Notes: generated by a model from the letters alone, not told the origin. A stretch of 64,000 bases of DNA from Mycobacterium sp. 050128 (GCF_036409155.1 NZ_JAZGLW010000001.1:3286001-3350000); one strand, 5' to 3'. Counted from the first letter of the stretch, positions 8,116-16,993 are shown. Numbers and translations are program-made.

Positions 8116-9586
8116 GGTCGCGCTGCGCCACGGATTCGTGGAAAAACCGCCGGATCTCGCTCAGGTCGGCTTTACCCGACGGGGTGCGCGGAATCGCGCC
8201 GACGATTGCGATCTCGGTGGGAATCTCGTAGCGGGCCAACCGCGTTCGCAGATAGTCCACCAACGCCTCGGTGTCGGTGGCGGGGGAGTCGCGCAGTTCC
8301 ACCATCGCGACCGGCGTCTCGCCGAGGCGGGTGTCGGGCCGCCCGATCACGGCCGCGCCCGCCACCGCCGGGTGGCCCTCCAGCGCCACGCGGACGTCGT
8401 CGGGCATCACCTTGAAGCCGCCGCGGATGATCGCCTGATCGGCCCGCCCGACGATCCAGAGGAAGCCGTCGGCGTCGATGCGCGCCAAATCCGTGGTCCG
8501 CATCCACTGCACCGAACGCCCCAGCTGTCCCGGCTTGACCTCCAGCAGTCCGACCTGGTCGGCTCCCAGCGGTGTGCCGGCTTCGTCGACCACCCGCAGC
8601 TGGGTGCCCGGGTTGGCCCGCCCGACGCTACCGCGTTTGGTGGCCCAATGGTTCCGGTAGTCGGCCAGGGTCCAGCCGGCCACACCGCCACCGAATTCTG
8701 TTGCGGCGTAGGAAGTTAAAACGGGTATGCCGTATTTTTCGGTGAAGGCGTCGGCGTCGTCGGCTGACAGCGGGGCGGTGCCACAGGTGACCGCGCGAAT
8801 GCTGTCCAGATCGGTGCGCGACAGCTCGGAATGCAACACCGTCCGCAACGCGGCCGGCACCAGCGACACCGCGCGTGGCCGGTGCGTGCGCACCGCCTGC
8901 GCCCATGCGTTGAGCTCGAAGCGTTCCAGCAGCACAAAGGATCTCGCTTCGGTGACGCATTGCAGTACCCGGAACACTCCACCGATGTGTACCAGCGGTG
9001 AATTCATGATCGCGACGCCGCGGCGCAGTTCCTGCGGCGCCGGCGCGCGATCGGGGTCTGGACCCATCACGCTGCGCGCCAGCATGTCGTAGCTGAGGTC
9101 GATTCGCTTGGGCGGACCCGTGGTTCCGCTGGTCAGCATCCGCACCGCGATTTGTGTTGCGGCAGTGCGCCCGTCGTGGGGCCCTACCGATTCGCCGGGC
9201 TCTGCGAGGCGGCCGGAGACCGGCATGGTCGGCGTGCCGGGGGCGACCAGTGTGGCCAGGTCGTCGGGCTCGCCGACCACGAGGGGCAGTTGGAGTGCGG
9301 CGATATCGGCTCGGGTGCGCTCGTCGCCGCGTGACGGATTGATGGTGACCACGGTGCCACCACCGAGCAGCACACCGAGGAACGCCGCCACCTGGCCCGG
9401 CCGGTTGCGCAGCAGCATCCCGATCGCAGGGTTGTCACTGTGTTCGGCCGTCACCGACGCCATCCGCCGCGCCGCCTCGCCGATCTGGCCCCACGACAGC
9501 CATCGACCGTCGTACTCGATCGCGGGTGCGCTCGGCTGCAGATCCAGCACGGCGGCGATGCGTTGACTCAACCGATGATCGCCCAT
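8105..9586 (-). CDS. AMP-dependent acyl-CoA synthetase/ligase
   Basis: This third ligase of the operon has 493 residues. The reading frame stays open far upstream inside the preceding gene, but ATG at 9586 (MGDHRLSQRI), overlapping that gene's stop, fits the family N-terminus. It has the P-loop MLTSGTTGPPKRIDLSY, the segment LTSYAATEFGGG, the WMRTTDLARIDADGFLWIVGR hinge and the terminal TPSGKADLSE loop with the adenylation lysine. The P-loop has Arg after Lys and no Gly, unlike the usual PKG. The distinct acyl-pocket segment suggests a different substrate from the two ligases downstream. Confidence 0.92.
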   Translation of the reverse strand: MGDHRLSQRIAAVLDLQPSAPAIEYDGRWLSWGQIGEAARRMASVTAEHSDNPAIGMLLRNRPGQVAAFLGVLLGGGTVVTINPSRGDERTRADIAALQLPLVVGEPDDLATLVAPGTPTMPVSGRLAEPGESVGPHDGRTAATQIAVRMLTSGTTGPPKRIDLSYDMLARSVMGPDPDRAPAPQELRRGVAIMNSPLVHIGGVFRVLQCVTEARSFVLLERFELNAWAQAVRTHRPRAVSLVPAALRTVLHSELSRTDLDSIRAVTCGTAPLSADDADAFTEKYGIPVLTSYAATEFGGGVAGWTLADYRNHWATKRGSVGRANPGTQLRVVDEAGTPLGADQVGLLEVKPGQLGRSVQWMRTTDLARIDADGFLWIVGRADQAIIRGGFKVMPDDVRVALEGHPAVAGAAVIGRPDTRLGETPVAMVELRDSPATDTEALVDYLRTRLARYEIPTEIAIVGAIPRTPSGKADLSEIRRFFHESVAQRDHAR

Positions 9587-10401
9587 CAGCGAATCTTTGG
9601 ATCGCTGCGGGCGGTCTTGCCGCCGGCTTTCTGCTGCGCCGCCAATTCGGCGGTGCCCAGCGGGTTGCCGAGCCGGGTGTAGATCAATCCCTGCTCCAAG
9701 GCGGCGCGGTAAGGCCTGTCCAGCGATTCCCAGATCGCCTTGACGGTGCCCTGCGTCGCCGACGGCGGCTTGGCCGCGATGGCCGCGGCGATCTCGTGGG
9801 CTCGGCTCCAGAGCTGGTCGGTCGCGACGACCTCGGACACCAGGCCGATCCGCAACGCGGTGTCGGCGCCGACCCGTTCGTCGTTGCCCATCAATGCGAT
9901 TCGCAGCGTCTCGCCCAGGCCGATGCGGCGCATCAGCCCGATCGGCTCCAATGCGCAGACCAGGCCGGCCGAGACGTGCGAGTCGAAAAACGTGGCCTCG
10001 GTGGAGCAGATGACCACATCGGATTCGTTGATGAAGTAGAACGCACCTGCCGTGCACATGCCCTGGACGGCGCACACCACCGGCTTCCACAACTTCTGCC
10101 ACTTGGGGCTGAGCAGTTCGCCGGGATCCTCATGATTCCATACGTTTTCGGGTTGCCCGTACGGCGTCTTGATGTCCAGCCCCGCGCTGAAGGCCCGGCT
10201 GCCGGCGGCCCGCAGCACCACCGCGTGCACCGATTCGTCGAGTTTGACGGTGCGCCAGGCTTGCGCCATCTCCTCACACATTGTGCGGTTGAACGCATTC
10301 AGCTGATCGGGGCGATTCAGCGTGATGGTCGCGACGTGGTCGCTCGCGTCGACGTCGAGGAGAATGGTTTCGAAACGTGAGGTACTCAACGGCACTGCCA
10401 A
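9586..10401 (-). CDS. crotonase-fold protein (enoyl-CoA hydratase/isomerase family)
   Basis: The protein has about 271 residues with the crotonase start ATITLNRPDQLNAFNRTM and the oxyanion-hole loop AFSAGLDIKTP. The position of the first hydratase Glu reads Tyr (GAFYFINESD) and the second reads His (FFDSHVSAGL), so normal enoyl-CoA hydration is unlikely; a CoA-ester isomerase, hydrolase or lyase role is possible. The start may be TTG 10401, GTG 10395 or TTG 10389, all overlapping the previous gene's end. The stop overlaps the following ligase's start codon. It closely resembles the next gene upstream, so the two are probably a tandem duplication. Confidence 0.88.
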   Translation of the reverse strand: MAVPLSTSRFETILLDVDASDHVATITLNRPDQLNAFNRTMCEEMAQAWRTVKLDESVHAVVLRAAGSRAFSAGLDIKTPYGQPENVWNHEDPGELLSPKWQKLWKPVVCAVQGMCTAGAFYFINESDVVICSTEATFFDSHVSAGLVCALEPIGLMRRIGLGETLRIALMGNDERVGADTALRIGLVSEVVATDQLWSRAHEIAAAIAAKPPSATQGTVKAIWESLDRPYRAALEQGLIYTRLGNPLGTAELAAQQKAGGKTARSDPKIR

Positions 10402-11198
10402 TTTGGTTTGCGTTTTTCCATAAAGGCTTTGGGGCCTTCGGCGGCGTCTTCGGTCCGCAACACCCGCTCGCGGAAGGTTTCGGCCATGATCTCGGCCTCG
10501 TGCAGCGGCACGTTCAGGCCCTTCAGGATCGCCAGCCGGGTTCCCCGAACCGCCAGTGGCGCATTGGAGTTGACGATATCGGCGATCTCACGGGCCCGGT
10601 CCAGCAGCTGGTCGTGCTCGACGACCTCACTGATCAATCCCAGCTCGTAGGCGCGCCCGGCGCTCATCCGCTCGTGCTTGCCCATCAAGGCCATTCGCAG
10701 GGCGATCGTGCGGGGCAGCACCCGGGAGATCCGCACCAATTCACGGCCGGCCACCAGCCCGATGCTGACGTGCGGATCGAAAAACGTCGCCTGTTCGGAT
10801 GCGATGACAATGTCTGTCGTGGTGACCCAATCCATGCCCGCGCCACAACAGATTCCGTTCACCGCGGTGATCACCGGCTTGGCCATCGTGCGGAACGGTG
10901 GAGTGCCCTCCTGCGGGGCCTCCCATTGGTCGTAGGTGGACAGATACGGCCGCTCGTAAATCACCTTGCCGTCTTCGGGAATCTCCGTGACGTCCGCGCC
11001 GCTGCAGAACGCGCGACCGGTGCCCGTCACGATGGTCAGCCAGACGTTGTCGTCGTTTTCGGCCTCGTGGTAGGCGGCCCGCAGCTCGGAGACCATGTGC
11101 GGGCTCAGCGCGTTGAGCGCCTCCGGCCGGTTGAGTGTGATCGTGGCGGTGTGCCCGTCGACCTCGTATTTGATGGTGTCGAACGAGTCAGCAGGCAT
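10386..11198 (-). CDS. crotonase-fold protein (enoyl-CoA hydratase/isomerase family)
   Basis: The protein has 270 residues from ATG 11198, which has a GAAGGGAAC ribosome site; an in-frame ATG at 11249 is too far upstream and lies within the previous gene. It shows the crotonase strand ATITLNRPEALNALSPHM and the CoA/oxyanion loop AFCSGADVTEIP. The first hydratase Glu position is Asp (GAGMDWVTTTD) and the second is His (FFDPHVSIGL), the same pattern as its downstream paralogue. The cytoplasmic acyl-CoA reaction cannot be specified. It is part of the ligase/crotonase operon. Confidence 0.9.
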   Translation of the reverse strand: MPADSFDTIKYEVDGHTATITLNRPEALNALSPHMVSELRAAYHEAENDDNVWLTIVTGTGRAFCSGADVTEIPEDGKVIYERPYLSTYDQWEAPQEGTPPFRTMAKPVITAVNGICCGAGMDWVTTTDIVIASEQATFFDPHVSIGLVAGRELVRISRVLPRTIALRMALMGKHERMSAGRAYELGLISEVVEHDQLLDRAREIADIVNSNAPLAVRGTRLAILKGLNVPLHEAEIMAETFRERVLRTEDAAEGPKAFMEKRKPNWQCR

Positions 11199-11238
11199 GG
11201 TGTTCCCTTCGTACCGGTGTGACCGAAAGCCTAGTTGG

Positions 11239-12060
11239 TCAGCGTCCATCGAATTTCGGCGTGCGTCGTTGCCGAAAGGCTTCCAAGCCTTCTTTGAAAT
11301 CGCTTGTCCGACAGGACAGTTCCAGGTTGAACAGCTCCTGTGTCATGGACTGGCTCAGCGACGCGTGCTGGCCGTAGTTCAGGGCTTGCTTGGCCAGCCC
11401 GAGCGCCACCGTTGGCCCGTTGGCGAGACGCACCAGCAGCTGCTCGACGCTGTCGTCGAGTTCGGCCGGGTCGGCGGCCTGGTGGATCAAGCCCCAGGCG
11501 GCCGCGTCGGCTCCGCTCACCTGCTCGCCGAGCAGCAGCATGCGCCGGGCTCGCGCCACCCCGACGAGGCGGGGCAGCAGCCAGGTCGCACCGGAATCCG
11601 GGCTGAAGCCCCGTTCGATGAACGGCTCCCAGAACACGGCGTCGTTGGCCGCCATGGCGAAGTCGGCGGCGAGAGCAAGATTGCAGCCCATGCCGACCGC
11701 CCAGCCCCGGACGGTGCAGACCACCGGGAGCTGGATGGTTTGCACAAGTTCGATCAGCCGGTGTGCGGCGTGCGGAATCCGGCGCACCAGGTCCCCGGCA
11801 CGCGGCCGCTGTCCACCGGCGTTGTTCGTGGCGACCCAGTCGGCGCCCGAGCAGAAGTCTTCCCCGGCGCCGCGCAGGTGGATCGCGCGCAACGAGTCGT
11901 CGGCGGCGGCCTCGGTCAGCGCGCGGACCAACGCCTCGATCATTAAGTGGGTCAACGAATTACGCCGTTGTGGGCGGTCAATGGTGAGCCGCAGAATCGC
12001 ACCGTCCCGGCGCGGGATCACCGACCCCTCGGCGTCGGCCGCATCGGCGTCGTGACTCAC
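11239..12060 (-). CDS. crotonase-fold protein (enoyl-CoA isomerase-like)
   Basis: This first gene of the leftward operon encodes 273 residues. It has LRLTIDRPQRRNSLTHLM and the oxyanion loop DFCSGADWVA. The segment GCNLALAAD replaces the first hydratase Glu with Asn, while FIERGFSPDSG keeps an Asp in the place used by PaaG-type ring 1,2-epoxyphenylacetyl-CoA isomerases. That makes isomerase or ring-opening activity more likely than simple hydration (inference). The ATG at 12060 faces a 129-base divergent promoter region shared with the thioesterase operon. Confidence 0.9.
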   Translation of the reverse strand: MSHDADAADAEGSVIPRRDGAILRLTIDRPQRRNSLTHLMIEALVRALTEAAADDSLRAIHLRGAGEDFCSGADWVATNNAGGQRPRAGDLVRRIPHAAHRLIELVQTIQLPVVCTVRGWAVGMGCNLALAADFAMAANDAVFWEPFIERGFSPDSGATWLLPRLVGVARARRMLLLGEQVSGADAAAWGLIHQAADPAELDDSVEQLLVRLANGPTVALGLAKQALNYGQHASLSQSMTQELFNLELSCRTSDFKEGLEAFRQRRTPKFDGR

Positions 12061-12084
12061 CGTCGGATCCGGCCTTTCTCAGCG

Positions 12085-12140
12085 ATACGGTTACCCATAC
12101 AGTAGGCAATACGATTGATACGCTGTATAAGTTATCAAGG
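12085..12140. promoter_or_regulatory. divergent promoter/operator with WTACAGTA and inverted repeats
   Basis: This AT-rich patch lies in the only gap between two divergent operons. ATACAG at 12097-12102 and CTGTAT at 12123-12128 form a 6-bp inverted repeat with 20 bases between, and TTGATA (12115-12120) pairs with TATCAA (12133-12138). ATACAGTA at 12097-12104 matches elements in five other promoter regions of the window. TetR-type operators commonly look like this; the TetR gene at 13770 is the nearest candidate binder. Confidence 0.6.
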
Positions 12141-12189
12141 AAACGCTGCCGACGGAACAACCGGGTCAAACCCGGTGGAAGAGGGTCGC

Positions 12190-12867
12190 ATGCCCGAGGG
12201 GACACCGGTACGCGCCGACGACGCAAAATTCGGCGAGTTGCCCCTTGCCCAAACGAAGGCGGCCGCCGGCGCGATGCGGCGGCTGAGTTCGCTACTGCTC
12301 TCGCTGGAACATCCGCACCCGACGGTCGACGCGATGCTGGCGAAGTTCGGCGAATGGGAAGGCGAGCTCGCAGCCGCCGCGCCGCCGGACTATGCGCCCC
12401 GGATCGGTGAGGTGGACGACGATCGGCGGCGGGTTTATCTCAACCACGCCACCGACATCGGCGCCTACAACCCGTCCTTCCCCGAGTACTCCTTCGACTA
12501 CCTCGACGCCGACCAGGCCGAGGGACGGGTCGTCTTCCCGGTCGTCTACGAAGGGCCGCCGGGACTGGTGCACGGCGGCTTCCTGTCGGTGTTCTTCGAC
12601 TGCGTGATCCAGCACCACAGTTGCGTCATGGGGCTGTCGGGCAAGACCCGTTCGCTGCACGTGAGCTTCCGGCGGCCCACGCCGCTGCTGACCGAACTGC
12701 GGTTCGACATTGTGCGGTCGCAGCTCGAGCGGGGTATCGAGTCGACCGCACGGCTGCTACTCGGCGACGAGGTGCTGTGCAGCGGCCAGGTCAACACCCT
12801 GGCGTCGCAACCGGACAAGCTGGCCGGCTATCGATTCGGCCGGCGGCGAAAGGAACCCGCGACATGA
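12190..12867 (+). CDS. PaaI-like hotdog-fold acyl-CoA thioesterase
   Basis: The protein has 225 residues from ATG 12190 (GAAGAGGGTCGC upstream); ATG 12115 lies in the promoter and is rejected. After about 100 residues of N-terminal helix and linker comes the hotdog signature GPPGLVHGGFLSVFFDCVIQ with the usual HGG, then TRSLHVSFRRPTPL. Such enzymes hydrolyse acyl-CoA to free acid and CoA, often clearing stalled intermediates. The stop overlaps the ATG of the following crotonase (ATGA). It is divergent from the ligase operon, consistent with joint control from the shared operator. Confidence 0.85.
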   Translation: MPEGTPVRADDAKFGELPLAQTKAAAGAMRRLSSLLLSLEHPHPTVDAMLAKFGEWEGELAAAAPPDYAPRIGEVDDDRRRVYLNHATDIGAYNPSFPEYSFDYLDADQAEGRVVFPVVYEGPPGLVHGGFLSVFFDCVIQHHSCVMGLSGKTRSLHVSFRRPTPLLTELRFDIVRSQLERGIESTARLLLGDEVLCSGQVNTLASQPDKLAGYRFGRRRKEPAT

Positions 12868-13754
12868 CTGCCCCGCACGACGATCGCGTGCTTTTCGAGG
12901 TCGACCCCGGCAAGAGAATCGCGACGATCACGCTGAACAATCCCAAGCAGCGCAACTCCTATGACGCCACCATGCGCGAGGCCGTCGGCCGCTGCCTGGA
13001 TCAGGTGGCCGACGACGACGATCTGACCGTGGTGTTGCTGCGCGGAGCCGAGGGAGTCTTTTCCACCGGGGCCGATATGAACAACGCATACGGCTGGTAT
13101 GGCGACAAGTCCAAGGCGCCCGACGAGGCTGCGGCCAGGCGCCGGCCCAGCCAGCGCAGGCGACTTACGGTGGACCGCAAGTCATTTAGCTTCTACCACA
13201 ACTTCATGGGCTTCCCGAAAGTGACGGTGGGGGAGATCTCCGGCTACGCCCTGGGCGGTGGCTTCGAGATGGCGCTGATGACCGATATCTCGGTGATCGC
13301 GCGCGACACGAAGATCGGCATGCCGGCGACACGATTCCTGGGACCCGCGCTGGGCAGCCTGCACATGTTCTTCCACCGGTTGGGACCGGTGCTGGCCCGG
13401 CGCCTGCTATTGACCGGTGACGTGATCGAAGCGGGTGAGCTCGAGCATCTCGGAATCTTCACCGACACATGCGATTCCGGCGCGGTGACCGCACGCGCCC
13501 GGTACTGGGCCGAAAAGGCGGCGAAGATGCCCGCCGACGGAGTCGTGATCGCCAAGGAAGCCTTCCGCCTCGTCGAGCAGTCCCAGGCGTACATCGGTGA
13601 GGAAGTCGCGAGCTACCTCTTCCACGCCTACGGCACCAACCTGCAATTCGGGCCGGACGAATTCAACTTCGTCAAAACCCGCGCCCAGCACGGCACCAAG
13701 GAAGCGTTCCGGCTGCGCGACGAGCATTTTCATGTGCCGGAACCCGAAGCCTAG
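12864..13754 (+). CDS. crotonase-fold protein (enoyl-CoA hydratase/isomerase family)
   Basis: The protein has 296 residues from ATG 12864, translationally coupled to the thioesterase by ATGA. It has ATITLNNPKQRNSYDATM and the oxyanion loop VFSTGADMNN, followed by an unusual insertion rich in Arg at about residues 85-110 (AAARRRPSQRRR). The first catalytic Glu is present (GGGFEMALMTD), but the second is Ala (GMPATRFLG), so standard hydratase chemistry is doubtful. The C-terminal 60 residues, ending FHVPEPEA, are longer than typical. The cytoplasmic reaction is not identifiable. Confidence 0.88.
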   Translation: MTAPHDDRVLFEVDPGKRIATITLNNPKQRNSYDATMREAVGRCLDQVADDDDLTVVLLRGAEGVFSTGADMNNAYGWYGDKSKAPDEAAARRRPSQRRRLTVDRKSFSFYHNFMGFPKVTVGEISGYALGGGFEMALMTDISVIARDTKIGMPATRFLGPALGSLHMFFHRLGPVLARRLLLTGDVIEAGELEHLGIFTDTCDSGAVTARARYWAEKAAKMPADGVVIAKEAFRLVEQSQAYIGEEVASYLFHAYGTNLQFGPDEFNFVKTRAQHGTKEAFRLRDEHFHVPEPEA

Positions 13755-13769
13755 TAACGGAACTCGCGA

Positions 13770-14561
13770 CTAGCGCTCTGCGGTTGCTTTCGCCCGGGCA
13801 CCCGCAGAGGCGGACTTTGTCGCCTTGCGCGGTCGCGATGCCGTCGACTTGGCGGCTGTTGACCCCTCGTCGATCAACCGGCTGGCGTGGTCGAGGATGC
13901 AGTTGAGGCCGTACTCGAAATTGGTTTCATCCGGCGCCCCGATCCGGTGACCTATCCGGCTCACCTGGGCCAGCAGCGGAGTCTTTTCGGGGTCGATGGC
14001 AACGGCGTCCTCGATGGCGCGCGGGCCGACGTCGGAGGACTGGTTCTTTTCGTAGAGCCGCTGCAGGACCACCGAGCCGCGGACGTGTACCGAAACCGCC
14101 GAATAGGTATCGAAGGCGTCTTCGGGCGTGAGGCCGGCCTCGACCAGATTGGAGATCGCCTTCTCCATCTCGAGGGCGCCCATTCGGGCCGCCTTGGGGC
14201 TCAGCGCCGCGCGAATCAAAATCAGGTCGCACAGAATTGGGTTGCCCATGAACGCCTTACGCATCGAGCGGGCGTGGTTGCGCAGGGTTTCGCGCCAATC
14301 GCTGGCTTCGACGTAGGGCGTGGCGAACACGTATTTGCTCAATGCGCGGTCGGTCATCGCGTTGAGCAAGTCGTCCTTCTTACGGAAATACCAGTAGATG
14401 CTGGTGACTCCGACGCCGAGGTGTTTGCCGAGCAGCGGCATGCTCAAGTTGTCGATCGAGACTTGCTCGGCGAGTTCGAATGCGCCGCTGATGATGTCGT
14501 CGGGGTTGATGGACCCGCGTTCGCGTCGTTGACGCTTATCAGCGGTTGCTTGCTTTGCCAC
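13770..14561 (-). CDS. TetR-family transcriptional regulator
   Basis: The protein has about 263 residues. The GTG at 14561 is chosen because GGAGG sits 8 bases upstream; an ATG at 14576 contains that GGAGG itself. Residues about 20-65 form the TetR helix-turn-helix (SMPLLGKHLGVGVTSIYWYFRKKDDLL). The remaining helical domain binds ligand and dimerises. The last 30 residues are Ala/Lys/Arg-rich (AAKSTASRPRKATKSAS), a histone-like tail that may add nonspecific DNA binding. It is divergent from the SDR/DapA operon and lies centrally among the promoters bearing WTACAGTA, so it is the best candidate for binding them. Confidence 0.9.
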   Translation of the reverse strand: MAKQATADKRQRRERGSINPDDIISGAFELAEQVSIDNLSMPLLGKHLGVGVTSIYWYFRKKDDLLNAMTDRALSKYVFATPYVEASDWRETLRNHARSMRKAFMGNPILCDLILIRAALSPKAARMGALEMEKAISNLVEAGLTPEDAFDTYSAVSVHVRGSVVLQRLYEKNQSSDVGPRAIEDAVAIDPEKTPLLAQVSRIGHRIGAPDETNFEYGLNCILDHASRLIDEGSTAAKSTASRPRKATKSASAGARAKATAER

Positions 14562-14720
14562 TACGGGCACCTCCATCAAACGTATCCTGTGCGTACGGTC
14601 TGGAAACCGTGCCACCGATTGAATCAAATCTACCGGCAGATGTGCTCCCACCTGCGTATATGTAGGCGTGTCGCCATTCGGGTATGACCGTCAACCGGGC
14701 TCTCTTACGCTTTTCCATCT

Positions 14721-14757
14721 GCTACTGTAATACCTATCGTAGGCTTTTTGGTATACA
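14721..14757. promoter_or_regulatory. operator/promoter upstream of SDR-DapA operon
   Basis: TACTGTA (14723-14729) is followed by ATACCTATCG (14730-14739), a pattern found almost unchanged on the opposite strand at 17574-17600 ahead of the crotonase operon. The outer bases CTAC...GTAG (14722-14742) are inverted. The region also contains GGTATAC (14750-14756). It is probably a regulator site for the adjacent TetR protein, overlapping a sigma-70-type minus-10. Confidence 0.6.
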
Positions 14758-14827
14758 AGGCTGGACGGGCAAAGATGACCGGACGCAAGCCATTGGCTGC
14801 CGCAGCGCGCGAGCCGCGGAAATCGCC

Positions 14828-15625
14828 ATGGATCTAGGCCTGGCGAATGCGACAGCAGTAGTTATCGGTGGTAGCCGTGGCATGGGTTTGGCCGCAGCCC
14901 GGTGCCTGGCCGAGGACGGCGCCCGGGTGGCGCTGGTCGGTCGAACCCAAGCCAGCATCGACAGCGCAGTGGCGGATCTCACTGAACGTGGCAGTCCGGA
15001 TGCCGTTGGGTTCGCGGTCGACATCGGTGACGCCGCCGAGGTCGACGAGTTATTCGCCGAGATCTCCGCCCGATGGAACGACGAACTCAACGTACTGATC
15101 AATACGGTCGGGCCGGGAGCGCCCGGCGGCTTCGAAGATCTGACCGACGACCAGTGGCGTGCGGCCGTCGAAGACGGCGTGATGGGGATGGTGCGTTGTG
15201 TGCGTTCGGCGCTGCCCCTGCTGCGTAAGGCGCAGTGGGCGAGGATCGTCAACTTCTCGGCGCATTCGACACAGCGGCAGAGTGTGATGTTGCCCGCGTA
15301 TACCGCGGCCAAGTCGATGCTGACGAGCGTCTCGAAGAACCTGTCCTTGTTGCTCGCCAAAGACGAGATCCTGGTCAACGTGGTGTCACCGGGCAGTATC
15401 GCCTCCGAGTCGCTTCTCGGCTGGGCCGACTCGGTCGGCGTCGACGGTAGCGACCCCTATCGTCTGATGGAGGCCATCGACAAGCACTTTGGGCATCCGG
15501 CGCACATGCCGCGTGCCGGCTTGCCGGAGGAGATCGGGCCCGTCGTCGCATTTCTCGCATCGCGGCGCAACTCCTACATGACCGGCGCCAACATCAACGT
15601 CGACGGCGGTTCAGACTTCACCTGA
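14828..15625 (+). CDS. short-chain dehydrogenase/reductase
   Basis: The SDR has 265 residues from ATG 14828 (GCGGAA upstream). It has the NAD(P) motif VIGGSRGMGLAAARCLAEDG, the segment NVLINTVG, the catalytic Ser strand IVNFSAHS, the catalytic pair as YTAAKS (Tyr and Lys present) and the typical end MTGANINVDGGSDF. It would oxidise a hydroxyl or reduce a keto group on a pathway intermediate. The next gene, a DapA-type lyase, starts 34 bases later. In-frame sequence upstream of 14828 lies in the promoter and has no family similarity. Confidence 0.9.
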   Translation: MDLGLANATAVVIGGSRGMGLAAARCLAEDGARVALVGRTQASIDSAVADLTERGSPDAVGFAVDIGDAAEVDELFAEISARWNDELNVLINTVGPGAPGGFEDLTDDQWRAAVEDGVMGMVRCVRSALPLLRKAQWARIVNFSAHSTQRQSVMLPAYTAAKSMLTSVSKNLSLLLAKDEILVNVVSPGSIASESLLGWADSVGVDGSDPYRLMEAIDKHFGHPAHMPRAGLPEEIGPVVAFLASRRNSYMTGANINVDGGSDFT

Positions 15626-15659
15626 ACTCAAATCGACTGGCTGACAAAAGGAGTGGATT

Positions 15660-16664
15660 GTGCCATCAGCTGGTGAGGCGCGCGCCTGGGCGCGCGGAGC
15701 GTTGCGGGGAATCGGAGATTCCCTCTACACGCCGTTTTGCGGTACCGACGGGGACGACATCGACTGGGACGCCTACCGGGCACTGGTGCGGTACTGCGTC
15801 GGTGATCTCGGGCATCCGATGTTGTGGTGCACCAGCGGACTTTCCGAGTTTTGGTCGCTGACCAACGGCGAGCGCAAGCGCCTGCTGGAAGTGGCGATCG
15901 AGGAGGCGCGTCGCATCAATCCCGATGTGGTGGTGCAGTCCTGCACAGCGGCCATGTCGGCGAAGGACTGTCTGGATTTGACGCTGCACGCCCAGGAGGC
16001 GGGTGCGGACATCGTCTACATTCAAACACCGATGATGGAGGCGCACGGCGGCGAGGGCGTGCTGCGCTTCTTCAAATACGTTGCGGCACGGACGGATATC
16101 GCGTTAGGCATGTTCAACTCCCCGTCCTCGGGTTATGTGTTGAGCCCGGCCGAGAGCGCCCGCATTTACGACGAGGTGCCCGCGGTGTGCGCCACGAAGG
16201 AGGGCGCGTTCCGGCCCGCGGCGAGCAGGATGCTGCATGAACTGGCACCCGGTCTGGCGGTGTGGGAATGCGACAAGACGGTGTATCGGGCCGGATGGCT
16301 GCGTGACGGAATCGTCTGCCCGGCTCAATTGGGTACCGCCGGCTACCTCTTCGAGACCCCGCAGCGGCGACTGTTTTCCGAGTACTGGGATCTGGTGATG
16401 TCCGACAAGCTGCTCGAGGCAATGGATTACGGGCGCGAGTCCGGTCTGGACCAATTCGACCTCGACATTGGTCCGTGGTGGACCTGCTATCCGGGACGAT
16501 CGGACTACTTCACCCACTGGGGAGGGGCGTTCAAGTATGCCGCATCGCTATTGGGCCTGCCGGTAGGTTCCTATCCGCATTCCCGACCTCCGCAGGCCGA
16601 GTTGCCCGTCGAGGCCAAAGCCCAGATGGAGACGGCGTATCGTAAGCTCGGGCTTATCAACTAG
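15660..16664 (+). CDS. dihydrodipicolinate synthase/N-acetylneuraminate lyase (DapA) family protein
   Basis: The protein has 334 residues from a GTG start with AAAGGAG upstream. It has the TIM-barrel aldolase pattern: LYTPFCGTDG, then VVQSCTAAMS, GADIVYIQTPMM, the segment MFNSPSSGY in which the usual YN of lysine-pathway DapA reads FN, and the Schiff-base lysine in CATKEGAF. Family members condense or cleave keto acids, including retro-aldol cleavage in aromatic and hydratase-aldolase pathways. Its partner SDR and surrounding acyl-CoA genes argue for a catabolic aldolase rather than lysine synthesis (inference). It is followed by a strong hairpin. Confidence 0.85.
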   Translation: MPSAGEARAWARGALRGIGDSLYTPFCGTDGDDIDWDAYRALVRYCVGDLGHPMLWCTSGLSEFWSLTNGERKRLLEVAIEEARRINPDVVVQSCTAAMSAKDCLDLTLHAQEAGADIVYIQTPMMEAHGGEGVLRFFKYVAARTDIALGMFNSPSSGYVLSPAESARIYDEVPAVCATKEGAFRPAASRMLHELAPGLAVWECDKTVYRAGWLRDGIVCPAQLGTAGYLFETPQRRLFSEYWDLVMSDKLLEAMDYGRESGLDQFDLDIGPWWTCYPGRSDYFTHWGGAFKYAASLLGLPVGSYPHSRPPQAELPVEAKAQMETAYRKLGLIN

Positions 16665-16704
16665 CAACTGTGTGCCCAAAGTCCTTGTGCCGCAAGCCTA
16701 TGCG

Positions 16705-16737
16705 AAGGCCCGGCCACCGAGGGGGTGACCGGGCCTT
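16705..16737. terminator. bidirectional hairpin terminator between convergent genes
   Basis: AAGGCCCGG (16705-16713) and CCGGGCCTT (16729-16737) form a perfect 9-bp G+C-rich stem with a 15-base loop, placed between the ends of the DapA-like gene and the convergent CsbD gene. There is no U-tract, as is usual in mycobacteria. Confidence 0.75.
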
Positions 16738-16754
16738 GCGAACGCGGACGTTGG

Positions 16755-16973
16755 CTAGTTCTGTTCGGCGCGTTGACGCGCCTCGTGAACTTTCGCTTCG
16801 GCGCGCGCCTTGTCGGCTTCAGCCTCTTTCTTCGAGGCGTTGCGCAGCGCTTCTGCTTTGTCTTGCTGCGCCTGGCCTTCGGTGATCCAGTCGTTGCGAC
16901 CCGCGACCGTACCGACTACCTCCTTGGCCTTGCCGACAACATCTTCGACGACGCCCCTGATGACATCAACCAT
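16755..16973 (-). CDS. CsbD-family / microaggregate-binding-protein-like small protein
   Basis: The 72-residue acidic and basic helical protein has the CsbD-like opening IRGVVEDVVGKAKEVVGTV followed by a highly charged Ala/Lys/Glu helix. It resembles the mycobacterial MBP-1 type of general-stress protein. An excellent AGGAGG ribosome site precedes its ATG. In other bacteria CsbD-like proteins are induced by general stress through alternative sigma factors; here nothing shows which. It follows a gene for a small membrane protein on the same strand, with a perfect 7-bp inverted repeat between them. Confidence 0.85.
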   Translation of the reverse strand: MVDVIRGVVEDVVGKAKEVVGTVAGRNDWITEGQAQQDKAEALRNASKKEAEADKARAEAKVHEARQRAEQN

Positions 16974-16993
16974 TGGCGATTCCCTCCTCCTGC

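Noticed and set aside
12115..12189. Upstream ATG at 12115 as start of the thioesterase
   Set aside because: It lies within the inverted-repeat promoter region and has no ribosome site; ATG 12190 has one and matches the family N-terminus.
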